NCBI RefSeq assembly: GCF_008727925.1
Contig: NZ_VTWT01000009.1
Span: 124,001 to 188,000 of the forward strand
Source: Adhaeribacter soli
GTDB lineage: Bacteria; Bacteroidota; Bacteroidia; Cytophagales; Hymenobacteraceae
DNA: 64,000 bases
Direction: 5' to 3'
The position numbers were made by a program, and so were the translations under genes. Positions 27,682 through 37,588 of the stretch are shown here, in pieces (within the stretch, counting starts at the first letter, position 1; the number at the start of each line of letters is the position of its first letter). Under the pieces are notes generated by a model. It saw nothing but the letters and a program-made list of their open reading frames with translations, made no database searches and was not told where the DNA came from.

Positions 27682-28824
27682 TTAACTATCTTTTCGCGGG
27701 AAACAGTATTTCAAATAAAAACTCATCGGCACCCTGTTGGATTCCGCCATTACTTTAAAGAAAGGACGCCATTTTTCGAACCGCTTTTTATAAGTTTTAA
27801 AATCTTTCCAGCTCCGTTTTATGCCGCTATTCATTATATTATCATACTCGAGATCCGTAAGGCCCATTCGCTTTTTAACATACTGAACAATCTCCGGGTC
27901 TACTACTATTGGAGTATTATAGATCTTCAGAGCTTCCTCCCGCGGTATTTCGCCTCGCCTGGCTGCTGCTGCCAGACTCCAGTTGCGGTTATCGATCCCG
28001 AACTTCTGGGGATTATAAACTGTATGCAAAAAACCCGTTGCCCGGTTTTCCAAATGATGGCCTCCGTAGTACTGCCAGCCGGTATGTTCGGTAAGCCAGC
28101 TCATAGCCTCCTTCTTCGAATAATCCATATACCATAAAGGCCGGATAAACTGCACCTGATGGAAAAGAATTGACTTCAGAAACTTAAAAAAGGTCATATT
28201 CGGGTAGGTCTTCATGGGAAACCTGCCGTACTTTTTATGAATATCCTCAATGTACTTACCATCGAAGTAGTTATTTCCCTGCGGTGAAATGCCTTCTGCC
28301 TGGTACGAATGTCCTTCTAATACATATTTAATATTATATTTAGCGCAGGCATCTCGCAATACCTGGGCAAAACCAATATCCGTAGAAGCATCGAATTCCG
28401 GGACCTGAGCCATAAAAAAAGACCGGAAAATGTCATCTGCTTCCTTATTATCGATTACGTAAGTGTATAGATCAGCATTACAATACTTCGTAACTTTTCT
28501 GATATTTTCTGTAGAAATGGCTGTATTCCAGGTATTATCATAATGTACTGCCAAGGGTCTTAAACCCCATTCAACTGCCTTACATAATAAGTAAGAAGAA
28601 TCTGTTCCTCCGCTTACTCCCAGAATACAATCATATTTTTTGCCTTTCCCTTCTGCTTTTATTTTTGCAATAATACTTTTTAAAGCTTCTTCTCCTTTTG
28701 CTGTACCGGGCTGATACTGGGCGTTCAGCATTTCTACCTGCCGACAATAGCTACAAACCCCATCCTTATCAAATTCAATATTGGGAATGGTTTCGTCGTA
28801 AATGCACTTTGAGCAGATTTTCAT
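27682..28824 (-). CDS. wbpG: N-acetyl sugar amidotransferase (WbpG/PseA family)
   Basis: A 380-residue enzyme of the ATP-pyrophosphatase fold. A zinc-ribbon-like N-terminus has C4-x2-C7 and C24-x2-C27, followed by the PP-loop SGGTDSS at residues 71-77, which binds ATP and activates the acetamido oxygen. With ammonia from HisH2-HisF2 it would convert an N-acetyl group of an amino sugar to acetamidino. Homologues act on ManNAc3NAcA (WbpG) or pseudaminic and legionaminic acids (PseA/PtmG). It overlaps the hexapeptide acyltransferase gene by four bases. Which sugar is modified here is open, since both a Wbp-like and a sialic pathway are encoded. Confidence 0.88.
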   Translation of the reverse strand: MKICSKCIYDETIPNIEFDKDGVCSYCRQVEMLNAQYQPGTAKGEEALKSIIAKIKAEGKGKKYDCILGVSGGTDSSYLLCKAVEWGLRPLAVHYDNTWNTAISTENIRKVTKYCNADLYTYVIDNKEADDIFRSFFMAQVPEFDASTDIGFAQVLRDACAKYNIKYVLEGHSYQAEGISPQGNNYFDGKYIEDIHKKYGRFPMKTYPNMTFFKFLKSILFHQVQFIRPLWYMDYSKKEAMSWLTEHTGWQYYGGHHLENRATGFLHTVYNPQKFGIDNRNWSLAAAARRGEIPREEALKIYNTPIVVDPEIVQYVKKRMGLTDLEYDNIMNSGIKRSWKDFKTYKKRFEKWRPFFKVMAESNRVPMSFYLKYCFPRKDS

Positions 28825-29414
28825 TTAGCAGAATACTTAAAGTTTATTTTTCCTTCATCATCAATTAATACCGAGCCTGTAACTTTACCAGGTTGCCCCA
28901 TAACAATTGAATTATCAGGTACATCTTTGTTAATTAAGGAAAAAGCTCCGATAACCACGTTATTCCCAATGGTAGTTCCTTTGGTAATTATGGCCTGCGG
29001 CCCTACATACACATTGCTGCCAATGGTAACCGGCTCTCTTTCTATTGGCATTGCTTTACCGGATAATGTTTGTTTTACATTATCGTGCGTATAAATATGA
29101 ACTCCTGCAGAAATCGTACAACAATCTCCGATTACCAGATGCCCGGATCCATCAAGAATTGTGTTGGGCCCAATCCAGCATTCGCTTCCAATTTTCACCT
29201 GCCCCAATACTAACGAGCTGTCGTAAATATTTGTACCTTTTCCAAAGCCTAATAATGCTGCTCGTTGCCATCTGTCAACAAAAAGGTCAGGTAAGGGCGG
29301 AAGCCGATCCAGTTCCGTTATGAACTTATTGCTAAGTCTCTTGTAGATTTCTTGCAAATTGACGTAAAGCTCCCTGAGTTCTTCATTATCATCGAAAGCT
29401 GAAGGTCTGTCCAT
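28821..29414 (-). CDS. Left-handed beta-helix (hexapeptide) acyltransferase
   Basis: A 197-residue acyltransferase. The first 55 residues are helical, and the remainder shows hexapeptide repeats (IGSECWIGPNTILDGSGHLVIG and similar) that build a left-handed beta-helix. H113 or so in IYTHDNVKQ fits the catalytic His of maltose/galactoside-type O-acetyltransferases. It overlaps wbpG by four bases and is preceded after 7 bases by an NAD-dependent epimerase. It probably O- or N-acetylates a sugar of the same branch. It is distinct from the WbpD-type protein at 32734-33315. Confidence 0.82.
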   Translation of the reverse strand: MDRPSAFDDNEELRELYVNLQEIYKRLSNKFITELDRLPPLPDLFVDRWQRAALLGFGKGTNIYDSSLVLGQVKIGSECWIGPNTILDGSGHLVIGDCCTISAGVHIYTHDNVKQTLSGKAMPIEREPVTIGSNVYVGPQAIITKGTTIGNNVVIGAFSLINKDVPDNSIVMGQPGKVTGSVLIDDEGKINFKYSAK

Positions 29415-29421
29415 CAGAAGT

Positions 29422-30375
29422 TTAAAGTAAGGTTTTCATCCATTCAGCCGTTTTTAGCACCCCTTCTTCCAGATCAACTTTAGCCTTAAACCCAAGAACC
29501 TCTTCGGTTTTCTTTACGGAAGGTATCCGGATAGCAATATCTGCTGATAATGGTGGATCGAAAACGATCTGAGATTCAGATTTTAGCACCCTGGCCACTG
29601 TTTGCGCCAGACCCAGAATCGTTATTACTGCCCGCGCATTGCCTAAGTTGAAACTTTCTCCTACGGCTTTCGGGTCTTCAATACACCTGATCAGACAGTT
29701 CACAAAATCGTCTACATAGCACCAGGCTCTGATCTGGCTGCCATCGCCATCAATGTGAATGGTTTCGTTCTTTAATGCCTTTTTAATAAAGATCTGAATT
29801 GCGCCTTCACCTGTCTGCCCAGGTCCGTAAACATTGAATGGGCGCACTGTTACAACCGGCAGCTTGTACTGGTTATAATAGGCATGAGCCAGGTGTTCTC
29901 CTGCCAGCTTACTTACGGCATAGGTCCAGCGGGCTTCACCGGCAGACCCGGAAACGGTCTGGTCGCTTTCCGTTGACTTAAATGCCATAGACCCAAAGAC
30001 CTCGGAGGTAGAAAAATCTACGAACCTGTCTTTTACGCCATTTATTCGGGCGGCTTCTAGCGCATTAGCGGTCCCGATCATATTTACCTGCATTGTTCTT
30101 ACAGGATTTTTTATTACAGTATCAATGCCGGCAATACCAGCGGCATGAACCACTATATCTGCCCCTTTCATAGAAGAAGTAAGCAGCTCCAGGTCCAGAA
30201 CATCCCCTTTAATAATGGTAAGGTTCGGATGGCCGGCCACTTCACTTGAGGTTAAAGTATCGCGGTGAAAATTATCGTAAACAATGATTTCATTTTCGCT
30301 GATATAATGTTTTATCAACGTATTGGCAATAAAGCCGGCGCCACCGGTAATAAATATTCTTTTATTCTGTAACAT
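29422..30375 (-). CDS. NAD-dependent sugar epimerase/dehydratase (SDR)
   Basis: A 317-residue extended short-chain dehydrogenase. The cofactor loop [12 protein letters not shown] is near residues 11-22. The active site has STSEVFG (Ser near residue 122) and Y-x3-K in [10 protein letters not shown] near residue 152. [15 protein letters not shown] near residues 177-191 is the UDP-sugar contact. Homologues epimerise at C4 or C5 or dehydrate UDP/dTDP sugars; the exact reaction is not decided by visible residues. It is one base from the aminotransferase upstream, so they are likely sequential steps in one nucleotide-sugar pathway. Confidence 0.85.
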   Translation of the reverse strand: MLQNKRIFITGGAGFIANTLIKHYISENEIIVYDNFHRDTLTSSEVAGHPNLTIIKGDVLDLELLTSSMKGADIVVHAAGIAGIDTVIKNPVRTMQVNMIGTANALEAARINGVKDRFVDFSTSEVFGSMAFKSTESDQTVSGSAGEARWTYAVSKLAGEHLAHAYYNQYKLPVVTVRPFNVYGPGQTGEGAIQIFIKKALKNETIHIDGDGSQIRAWCYVDDFVNCLIRCIEDPKAVGESFNLGNARAVITILGLAQTVARVLKSESQIVFDPPLSADIAIRIPSVKKTEEVLGFKAKVDLEEGVLKTAEWMKTLL

Positions 30376-30376
30376 T

Positions 30377-31483
30377 TTATCTGGTTAACTTATTAAGTAC
30401 GCTGGCAATCTGCCGGATCTGTTCTTTCTGTAGCTTTTCGTATATCGGAATGGCCAGCCCGGACTTGAAAGCCCGTAAAGCGTTCGGGAATTCTTTGGCA
30501 GAATCCAGTCCGTATTTTTTCAGGTAATACTGCTGCGCCGGAATGCACTGCGCACCATAATTGGTCCCGATGCCTTTCTCCCGCAATTCAGTTATTACTT
30601 TGTCCCGATCGAAATCGCTATCTAAAACCACGTGAAAAGTCTGCCAGGTGTGGTTCCGATCAGCGGGCACAACCGGTAGCTTTATGCCGGAATGGTTTAT
30701 TTCGTTAAAGTAAACTTCGGCCAGTTCGTTTTTATAGTCAATAATTTTTAGCAACCTTTTCAGCTGACTATTTACCAGCGCAGCCTGAAAATCGGTCATG
30801 CGGTAATTGAAACCTGCAGCTACGAATTCCATTTTCCCGTGCTGCATTTCTACCCCATGGTTCCGCAAAATTCTTACTTTGGCCGCTAGGGCATCGTCTG
30901 AGGTAGTCAGTATTCCGCCTTCGCCGGAGGAAACAGCCTTGCGGGGATGAAAGGAAAAAGAACCGAAAATACCGAAGGAGCCGGTATGTTTTCCGTTCTG
31001 CGTTGCCCCTAAAGCGCATGCTGCATCTTCAATTACAGGTAAGCCGTGCTTTTCTGCCAGCTTCATTACAGCTTCAATATCGCAGGCCAGACCGAACTCA
31101 TGTACCGGCATAATGGCTTTGGTTTTGCTGGTAATTTTAGCTTCAATGGCGGCTACTTCAATATTAAAAGTATCAGTATCCACATCCACAAAAACGGGGG
31201 TTGCTCCAACCAGCTCTACTACATTAGCGGTAGCCACATACGAAAGCGCCGGTATAATTACCTCATCGCCGGGCCCAATACCCAGCGCCACTAAGGCCAG
31301 GTGCAAGGTTGCTGTACCGTTCGAAACTGCAATGGCATTTTTGGTTTGGGTAAAAGTAGCTACGCCTGCCTCAAAGTCCTGCACGTTCTGCGCCTGCACC
31401 AGCATGCCGGACTTCAAAACTTCCACCACGGCGTTTATGTCTTCATCCCGAATATCCGGGGAAGTTAAAGGGATGAATTCCAT
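30377..31483 (-). CDS. DegT/DnrJ/EryC1-type sugar aminotransferase, copy 1
   Basis: A 368-residue PLP enzyme. Lys182 in [14 protein letters not shown] is the Schiff-base lysine, and [11 protein letters not shown] near residue 150 gives the Asp that binds the PLP pyridine. It would transaminate a keto-sugar nucleotide using glutamate. It overlaps the start region of wbpB by 19 bases and runs into the SDR epimerase gene. Two aminotransferases are present in this cluster; the other (33321-34451) lies beside the WbpD homologue and is the better WbpE candidate. This one, paired with the epimerase, may make a 4-amino sugar. Confidence 0.87.
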   Translation of the reverse strand: MEFIPLTSPDIRDEDINAVVEVLKSGMLVQAQNVQDFEAGVATFTQTKNAIAVSNGTATLHLALVALGIGPGDEVIIPALSYVATANVVELVGATPVFVDVDTDTFNIEVAAIEAKITSKTKAIMPVHEFGLACDIEAVMKLAEKHGLPVIEDAACALGATQNGKHTGSFGIFGSFSFHPRKAVSSGEGGILTTSDDALAAKVRILRNHGVEMQHGKMEFVAAGFNYRMTDFQAALVNSQLKRLLKIIDYKNELAEVYFNEINHSGIKLPVVPADRNHTWQTFHVVLDSDFDRDKVITELREKGIGTNYGAQCIPAQQYYLKKYGLDSAKEFPNALRAFKSGLAIPIYEKLQKEQIRQIASVLNKLTR

Positions 31484-32505
31484 TTCTGCTTGCAGCTATA
31501 TATGCGTTCAATAATATCCACCACTTTCAGGCCTTCCAATGCATTGGTCGTGATCGGGCCACGGCCTTTCAGCACATCCACCACGTTCTCGATCACATAA
31601 TGATGATTCTGGGCGGAGCCTTTATACGCGCCGTAATCATTGCCTGGGTTGGTTGGCGCGAGTTCGGGCATTTCGTAATCTTTCACGTGGCAATATTCCA
31701 CTTCATTCATGTACTGCCCGCCGATCTTCACACTGCCTTTTTCCGCAATAATGGTCATGCTGCTTTCCAGGTTCTGGTTCCAGATCGAAGTAGAATAATT
31801 GATACAACCCATACCCCCTTCTACAAAATCGAAACTTACCAGGCCCGAATCTTCAAAGTCCGTCAGGTTTGCGTGGTTAAAGTCGTTGAACTTGGCCTGA
31901 ATATTCTCGATATCGCCGAAAAGCCAGTACATAATATCGATAAAATGCGAAAACTGGGTAAACAGCGTACCGCCGTCCAGATCTTTTTTACCGTGCCAGT
32001 TATCGGCTTTGTAATACCGGTCGTCGCGGTTCCAGTAGCAATTCAGCTGCACCATGTAGATCTTGCCAAGTTTTCCGGATTCTACCATATCCTTTATCCA
32101 TACCGAAGGCGGCGAATAGCGGTTCTGCATCACGGCGAAAAGATTCCGGTGCACATTCAGGGCTTTGTAAATAACCTTTTCTGCATCGAGTTTCTTTAGC
32201 GCCATTGGTTTTTCTACCACAATATGCTTTTTGGCCGAAAGCGCTTGCAGCGCCTGCTCAGAATGGTACCCGTTCGGCGAGCAGATATTCACCACATCCA
32301 GCTCCAGATCAGCTTGCAGCAATTCCTCCAGGGATTTAAATAAAGGAACATCCAAATGGTCTATCCCCAACGCGCCTTTTTCCTTTATATCTACCAACGC
32401 AACAAGTTCCGATTCCGGGTTACGCTGGATCATTTCGGCGTGCCGCTTGCCAATATGGCCGCAACCAACAACTGCAAATTTTACTTTTTGTTCTTTACTA
32501 ACCAT
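31465..32505 (-). CDS. wbpB: Gfo/Idh/MocA oxidoreductase, WbpB/WlbA-like
   Basis: A 346-residue NAD(P)-dependent oxidoreductase. The dinucleotide loop GCGHIGKRH is at residues 14-22 and the EKP motif at 98-100 (Lys99 catalytic). GTLFTQFSHFIDIMYWLFGD near residues 178-197 has the family His. WlbA/WbpB oxidise UDP-GlcNAcA at C3 to the 3-keto sugar, which WbpE then aminates. The neighbouring WbpD-like and WbpE-like genes (32734-34451) support this assignment. No UDP-GlcNAc 6-dehydrogenase of WbpA type is seen to make its substrate. A 228-base spacer lies upstream. Confidence 0.8.
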   Translation of the reverse strand: MVSKEQKVKFAVVGCGHIGKRHAEMIQRNPESELVALVDIKEKGALGIDHLDVPLFKSLEELLQADLELDVVNICSPNGYHSEQALQALSAKKHIVVEKPMALKKLDAEKVIYKALNVHRNLFAVMQNRYSPPSVWIKDMVESGKLGKIYMVQLNCYWNRDDRYYKADNWHGKKDLDGGTLFTQFSHFIDIMYWLFGDIENIQAKFNDFNHANLTDFEDSGLVSFDFVEGGMGCINYSTSIWNQNLESSMTIIAEKGSVKIGGQYMNEVEYCHVKDYEMPELAPTNPGNDYGAYKGSAQNHHYVIENVVDVLKGRGPITTNALEGLKVVDIIERIYSCKQKWNSSL

Positions 32506-32733
32506 GAAAATAAATGGTATACCTATGGGCCTGAAAACTATCCTTCAGACTTGCATAATTCAAATGAAAAACCTGCGTCAGCGAATGCCTGGCAACGGTT
32601 CTCACCTTCCGAGCTTTTGACCTTTTCTGAAGATCCTGGTTCTGGAACAGAAACTTTTACCGGAGCTTCAGCTTTGCTAAAACGCTATTTTTTAAGTTAT
32701 AAAAGTAGCCAACATATTTCAGAATGCCACCAG

Positions 32734-33315
32734 TTACTTTGTTCTTTTTACCTGATTATTCTCCCGCAGGTACTCCTGACCACTTTCCGGGCAAACCGCT
32801 TTGTTTTCTTCGTTGAATTCCAACCGATGGCCGAATTCACTCATCCAGCCGATCTGCCGGGCCGGATTACCAACCAGTAACGCAAACGGCAGAACGGTTT
32901 TCGTTACCACCGCACCTGCGCCAATGAAAGCAAATTCGCCGATATCATGTCCGCAAACAATGGTAGCATTTGCCCCAATGGAAGCACCTTTGCCGACGTG
33001 CGTTCTGGAATACTGCCCCCGGCGGTTAACGGCACTGCGCGGATTAATTACATTCGTAAATACCATGGAAGGCCCCAGAAAAACATCATCGTCGCAGGTT
33101 ACGCCTTCGTAAATAGAAACGTTGTTCTGCACCTTCACATTATTCCCAAGTACCACCCCTGGAGACACCACAACGTTCTGACCGATATTACAATTTTCGC
33201 CAAGGGTACAGTTCGGCATTATGTGGCTAAAGTGCCAGATCTTAGTACCTTTTCCTATGGTGCAGCCTTCATCCACAACAGCAGTGGCATGCGCAAAGTA
33301 TTCTTGTTCGTTCAT
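32734..33315 (-). CDS. wbpD: WbpD-like UDP-3-amino sugar N-acetyltransferase
   Basis: A 193-residue hexapeptide-repeat acetyltransferase. Repeats begin at [26 protein letters not shown] (residues about 23-48), the characteristic WbpD/WlbB opening, and the helix ends near residue 155 with [21 protein letters not shown]. It would acetylate the 3-amino group of UDP-GlcNAc3NA to give UDP-GlcNAc3NAcA. It sits 5 bases after the WbpE-like aminotransferase, matching the order of reactions. The trimeric beta-helix fold and acetyl-CoA use are family knowledge. Confidence 0.86.
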   Translation of the reverse strand: MNEQEYFAHATAVVDEGCTIGKGTKIWHFSHIMPNCTLGENCNIGQNVVVSPGVVLGNNVKVQNNVSIYEGVTCDDDVFLGPSMVFTNVINPRSAVNRRGQYSRTHVGKGASIGANATIVCGHDIGEFAFIGAGAVVTKTVLPFALLVGNPARQIGWMSEFGHRLEFNEENKAVCPESGQEYLRENNQVKRTK

Positions 33316-33320
33316 GCTGG

Positions 33321-34451
33321 TTAAGCGCTAAAAAATCCGGTTACGGCGGTTGAAATCAGGTTAAGCTGGTCATCTGTCATTTCGGTGTGAATTGGAAGAG
33401 ACAATACTGACGAACACAGCGCTTCGGCAACCGGGAAATCTTCCGGTTTGTATTTTTCGTTTTTAAAAGCTTCCTGCGCATATAAGGGCAAGGGATAATA
33501 CACCATGGAAGGAATTCCATTTTTCTCCAAATGTGCTTTCAACGCATCGCGCTTCCCATCCTTTACCATTAATGTGTACTGGTGAAAAACGTGCGTGGAA
33601 TTTGCCTGACGGCGTGGGGTTTGCAATCCTGAAATGCCGGAGAAAGCGTTATCGTAATAGGTGGCGGCCGCATTGCGGCTGGCAGCATAACGGTCCAGAT
33701 GTTTCAGTTTCACATTCAGAATACCGGCCTGCAGGGTATCGAGCCGGGAGTTTACGCCTACCATCTGGTGATAATATTTTTTCGACTGACCATGGTTCGC
33801 GATCATCCGGATCTGTTGCGCCAGGGCATCGTCGTTGGTGTACATAGCGCCGCCATCGCCGTAGCAGCCCAGGTTTTTGGAGGGGAAGAAGGAGGTGCAG
33901 CCTACCGACCCGATGGTACCGGCACGCATTACCTTACCATCGCTGAAGGTGTATTCGGCTCCCAGGGCTTGGGCAGTGTCTTCGATCACAAACAGATTAT
34001 GCTTTTCCGCCAGGGCCATGATTGGCTCCATATCGGCGCATTGCCCAAACAAATGCACCGGAACAATGGCTTTTGTCTTATCCGTAATAGCAGTTTCAAT
34101 GTCTTCAGCCCGCACGTTAAAGGTATGCAGGTCGCATTCCACCATTACCGGCGTAAGCCCCAGCAACGCAATAACTTCGGCGGTTGCTACATAAGTGAAG
34201 GTTGGTACAATTACTTCATCACCCGGCTTTAAACCTAATGCCATCATGGCAATTTGCAGGGCGTCGGTACCGTTTGCGCAGGGAATTACGTGCTTTACAC
34301 CCAGGTACTTTTCCAGGTTTTGGGCAAATTCTTTTACCTGTGGACCGTTAATGAAAGCTGTGGTTTCGAGGCAGTGCGCAATGGCGGCATCTACTTCATT
34401 TTTTATTTTTAAATATTGACTTTTCAAGTCAACCATTTGGATAGGCACCAT
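33321..34451 (-). CDS. wbpE: DegT-type aminotransferase, WbpE-like
   Basis: A PLP aminotransferase of 376 residues from the chosen start at 34451 ([10 protein letters not shown]), because the family begins with the DLKxQ segment; an upstream ATG at 34538 would add 29 residues without homology. Lys192 in [14 protein letters not shown] is the Schiff-base lysine, and [11 protein letters not shown] near residue 155 holds the PLP-ring Asp. WbpE/WlbC aminate UDP-3-keto-GlcNAcA. The WbpD homologue follows after 5 bases and the WbpB homologue lies just beyond, which supports the assignment. It begins the minus-strand module that runs to 22 kb. Confidence 0.86.
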   Translation of the reverse strand: MVPIQMVDLKSQYLKIKNEVDAAIAHCLETTAFINGPQVKEFAQNLEKYLGVKHVIPCANGTDALQIAMMALGLKPGDEVIVPTFTYVATAEVIALLGLTPVMVECDLHTFNVRAEDIETAITDKTKAIVPVHLFGQCADMEPIMALAEKHNLFVIEDTAQALGAEYTFSDGKVMRAGTIGSVGCTSFFPSKNLGCYGDGGAMYTNDDALAQQIRMIANHGQSKKYYHQMVGVNSRLDTLQAGILNVKLKHLDRYAASRNAAATYYDNAFSGISGLQTPRRQANSTHVFHQYTLMVKDGKRDALKAHLEKNGIPSMVYYPLPLYAQEAFKNEKYKPEDFPVAEALCSSVLSLPIHTEMTDDQLNLISTAVTGFFSA

Positions 34452-34646
34452 GAAAACTAAATCGTATTTTGAATTGGTTAATTGAGCAGATAATTTAAAC
34501 CTAACACCCCTTGTAACAAGAAGACGAAAAACAAACACTTCTAATTTAAACCACTAGCAGACTTCCTGGCATTTGCTGTTCACCATGTACATCATGGCAA
34601 TTTACGAATTTACATTGTTTTGCCTGACCTTTAACGTAATAAAATT

Positions 34647-35933
34647 CTACCGGATCAGGCCGGCGCCAATTGTTTCGAAGCTCCGCGGACAAATGAAAAT
34701 GAGGCTGCCGGTCCCCTTGTTAACCAGGTAAGGACCGTAATAAAGCGGTTCTTCTGTTTGCAGCAATACTTCCCCGATCTCATTCATTTCCAGACCGTTT
34801 TGAGCTGGCATTTGCTTCAAGGTAGCGACATCGGTTTTGTGTACAATTTCCAGAACCTCCGCCTTCACAAACCTGGTAGTATGTTTTACCAGCAAAGGTT
34901 GTCCGACTAAAAGCTTTCCGGGACCAAACCAGCATACTTCCACTTTTATTTTATCCGAAATGAGAGGCAGATCACCTGTTGCTGAAAGCAAATTTCCCCT
35001 TTGGAGCGGTTTTCCTTCATCCAGCACCAGGCTGACCGAGTTGGTCGCCACTGCTTCCTCCAGGGTTTGGTCCATTAGCTGGATTTTCAATACTGTTCTT
35101 TCTTCTCCTCCCGGATGTACCTGAACTTTATCTCCAACTTTAATCCGCCCGCTTTCAACTTGTCCGGCTAAAACTACGTTATCCTGAACAGGTAAAACTA
35201 ACTGCACCGGGAACCGAAAAGGTAATTGCTCTAATTCAGCGGCAACATTTACTTCTTCCAGTTGTTCCAGCAGGGTTTTGTCCTTGTACCAGGGCATTGA
35301 AGCTGATGGCTGAACCACATTGTCGCCCTTCAGGGCGCTAACCGGTACGCAGCTAATAGAAGGAATGTTTAACGTAGCGGTAAAAACCTTAAAAGCTGCA
35401 ACTAGATCTTCGAATACCGCTTCTTTAAAGCCAACCGTATCCATTTTATTTACGCAAAGGATCAGGTGTTTGAAACCCAGCAACGAGGCCAGCAAGGTAT
35501 GGCGGTAAGTTTGCTCCGTTAAGCCGTTGCGGGCATCGACCAGGATAAGCATCAGGTCGGCGTTGGAAGCGCCGGTTACCATGTTGCGGGTATACTCCCA
35601 ATGCCCGGGCGTATCGGCGACAATAAATTTGCGCTTCGGGGTGCTGAAATAACGGTATGCTACATCGATGGTAATGCCCTGCTCCCGTTCCGCCTGCAGC
35701 CCGTCAGTAAGAAAAGAGAGGTCAAGAAAATCTTTTCCTTTATTCTGACTGGCCCGGGTAACAGCTTCCAGCTGGTCTTTCATTACAGCTCTGGAATCGT
35801 AAAGCAAACGCCCGATCAGGGTACTTTTCCCGTCGTCTACGTTGCCGGCAGCCAGGAAACGGAGTACATCTGTTGGAGTTTCAGTACTTAAAAGGTTAGT
35901 TTTTTTGCCTTCCGGCATACGGTTTTGCTGCAT
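34647..35933 (-). CDS. cysN: Sulfate adenylyltransferase subunit 1 (GTPase) CysN
   Basis: A 428-residue EF-Tu-like GTPase from the chosen start at 35933. That ATG begins 5 bases after the cysD stop, while the longer frame to 36041 would run through cysD. The G1 loop GNVDDGKST, G3 DTPGHWEY and G4 NKMD are present. It drives ATP sulfurylase: sulfate plus ATP to adenosine 5'-phosphosulfate, with GTP hydrolysis. There is no C-terminal APS kinase fusion; a separate cysC lies upstream. It lies 110 bases downstream of nothing on this strand but before the wbpE gene. Context suggests PAPS supply for assimilation or glycan sulfation. Confidence 0.93.
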   Translation of the reverse strand: MQQNRMPEGKKTNLLSTETPTDVLRFLAAGNVDDGKSTLIGRLLYDSRAVMKDQLEAVTRASQNKGKDFLDLSFLTDGLQAEREQGITIDVAYRYFSTPKRKFIVADTPGHWEYTRNMVTGASNADLMLILVDARNGLTEQTYRHTLLASLLGFKHLILCVNKMDTVGFKEAVFEDLVAAFKVFTATLNIPSISCVPVSALKGDNVVQPSASMPWYKDKTLLEQLEEVNVAAELEQLPFRFPVQLVLPVQDNVVLAGQVESGRIKVGDKVQVHPGGEERTVLKIQLMDQTLEEAVATNSVSLVLDEGKPLQRGNLLSATGDLPLISDKIKVEVCWFGPGKLLVGQPLLVKHTTRFVKAEVLEIVHKTDVATLKQMPAQNGLEMNEIGEVLLQTEEPLYYGPYLVNKGTGSLIFICPRSFETIGAGLIR

Positions 35934-35937
35934 AAAT

Positions 35938-36840
35938 TTAAAAGTAGCCTTCCAGCTTACGATCTTCCATGGCGGTTTCGGAACGAAGGTCATCGGCGCG
36001 GGTATTTCGTTCGGTGGTCTCAGAAACGCTGATCTCCGCAATTATTTCAGCAATGGTTTCCGCCCTGGATTCTACCGCTCCGGTACAGGTAGCATCGCCC
36101 ACGGTCCGGAACCGCACCTGCTTTTCTTCCGGGATTTCGCCGGGCAGTATATTTATAAATTCGGTATGCGCCAGTAAACTTCCCTGCCGGTTAACAACCT
36201 TGCGGTTGTGAGCAAAATAAAGGTCCGGAACCTCCAGATTTTCCTGCTGAATATAGCGCCAAACGTCTAGTTCGGTCCAGTTGCTGAGCGGAAAAATACG
36301 AAAATGCTCGCCCGGTAAATGCAGGCCGTTAAATAAATTCCAGAGTTCGGGGCGTTGGTTGTGCGGGTTCCATTTTCCGCTGGCATCGCGGTGCGAGAAG
36401 AAACGTTCTTTAGCCCGGGCCTTTTCCTCGTCGCGGCGGGCGCCGCCAAATGCTGCATCGAACCCGAATTCGGCAATGGCATCCAGCAAGGTTACTGATT
36501 GTTGCCGGTTGCGGCTGGGGTTCAGGCTTTTTTCTTCTTCCACCCTACCGTTCCGGATCGAATCTTCTACTTCCCGGACTATGAGTTCCATACCGGTTTT
36601 TTGTACCAGTTTATCCCGAAAAGTAATGGTTTCCGGAAAGTTATGGCCCGTATCGATGTGCAGCAAGGGAAAAGGCGGCAAAGCCGGCCAGAAAGCCTTT
36701 CGAGCCAGATGCACCAGCACCAGCGAATCTTTGCCGCCGGAAAAAAGCAGCACCGGCTTTGCGCATTGGGCCACTGCTTCGCGGATCACAAAAATAGCTT
36801 CGGATTCGAGATAGGTTAAGTAATTATTTGCGGCAGGCAT
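35938..36840 (-). CDS. cysD: Sulfate adenylyltransferase subunit 2 CysD
   Basis: A 300-residue ATP-pyrophosphatase-type enzyme, the usual CysD length. LLFSGGKDSLVLVHLA near residues 31-46 is the PP-loop, followed by HIDTGHNFPE near residues 61-70. It forms the catalytic half of ATP sulfurylase with CysN. It lies between cysC (29 bases upstream) and cysN (4 bases downstream), in the order C-D-N on one transcript. No PAPS reductase or sulfite reductase gene is in the window, so the use of the activated sulfate is not shown. Confidence 0.94.
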   Translation of the reverse strand: MPAANNYLTYLESEAIFVIREAVAQCAKPVLLFSGGKDSLVLVHLARKAFWPALPPFPLLHIDTGHNFPETITFRDKLVQKTGMELIVREVEDSIRNGRVEEEKSLNPSRNRQQSVTLLDAIAEFGFDAAFGGARRDEEKARAKERFFSHRDASGKWNPHNQRPELWNLFNGLHLPGEHFRIFPLSNWTELDVWRYIQQENLEVPDLYFAHNRKVVNRQGSLLAHTEFINILPGEIPEEKQVRFRTVGDATCTGAVESRAETIAEIIAEISVSETTERNTRADDLRSETAMEDRKLEGYF

Positions 36841-36869
36841 TGAAAACGGTATAGGATAGGCTTAAAAAC

Positions 36870-37430
36870 TTAGGCCATTTTAATTCTGGGCAATAACGCA
36901 TCAAAAAGCTGGCCGGTACATTGGTCTACCGAATAATAATTGGTTCTTAATTCCAGCCAGGGTTTTTCCGGGGCTTCGTAAGGCGCATCCACGCCCGATA
37001 AATTCTTAACCAATCCGTGAAGCGCTTTGCTGTACAAACCTTTCACGTCGCGCTGCACACAGGTTTCCAGGGGGCAATTTACGTAAACTTCCAGAAAATC
37101 AGCTTTGCCAATTATATTACAGGCAAGTTCGCGGATGGCAAGGGTAGGACTGATGAACGTACAAATGGTGATGACACCGTTATGAAGGGAAAGTTTCGCT
37201 ACTTCGGCCGCGCGGCGGATATTCTCGGTACGGTCTTCATCGGAAAAGCCCAGATCAGAGGTCAGGCCATCGCGCAAAACGTCGCCGTCGAGCCATTGGG
37301 TGAAAAAGCCGGCTTCTACCAGCCGTTTTTCCAGTTCGGTAGCAATGGTGCTTTTCCCGGCGCCGGAAAGCCCGGTCATCCAGATCACTACCGGGGTCTG
37401 GTTCAGCAGCGTCCGTTTTTTGTCTTTCAT
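36870..37430 (-). CDS. cysC: Adenylylsulfate kinase CysC
   Basis: A 186-residue APS kinase from the ATG at 37430; the longer frame to 37559 adds 43 residues unlike the family. The P-loop GLSGAGKST is near residues 20-28, and the DGDVLRDGL segment (WLDGDVLRDGLTSDLGF) follows the usual APS-binding pattern. It phosphorylates APS to PAPS, the sulfate donor for sulfotransferases or reductive assimilation. It begins the cysC-cysD-cysN unit, which lies between uxs/ugd and the Wbp-like module. Confidence 0.93.
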   Translation of the reverse strand: MKDKKRTLLNQTPVVIWMTGLSGAGKSTIATELEKRLVEAGFFTQWLDGDVLRDGLTSDLGFSDEDRTENIRRAAEVAKLSLHNGVITICTFISPTLAIRELACNIIGKADFLEVYVNCPLETCVQRDVKGLYSKALHGLVKNLSGVDAPYEAPEKPWLELRTNYYSVDQCTGQLFDALLPRIKMA

Positions 37431-37588
37431 AATGGTATTGTGGAGGTCATTAGAAAAGGGATTCACGGGAGGCTGTTTTTGAAAGAAGTGATATTTTGGG
37501 TTTTTATTCCGGAAAAGGTACTGTTTTCTGAAACTCAGGTTACAGCCTTTTCGGAACAAAGATTTTAAATAAAATTCAGAATTAAGGG

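Noticed and set aside
33699-34232. Plus-strand frame of 177 codons inside wbpE
   Set aside because: A mirror of the aminotransferase codons; no motif.
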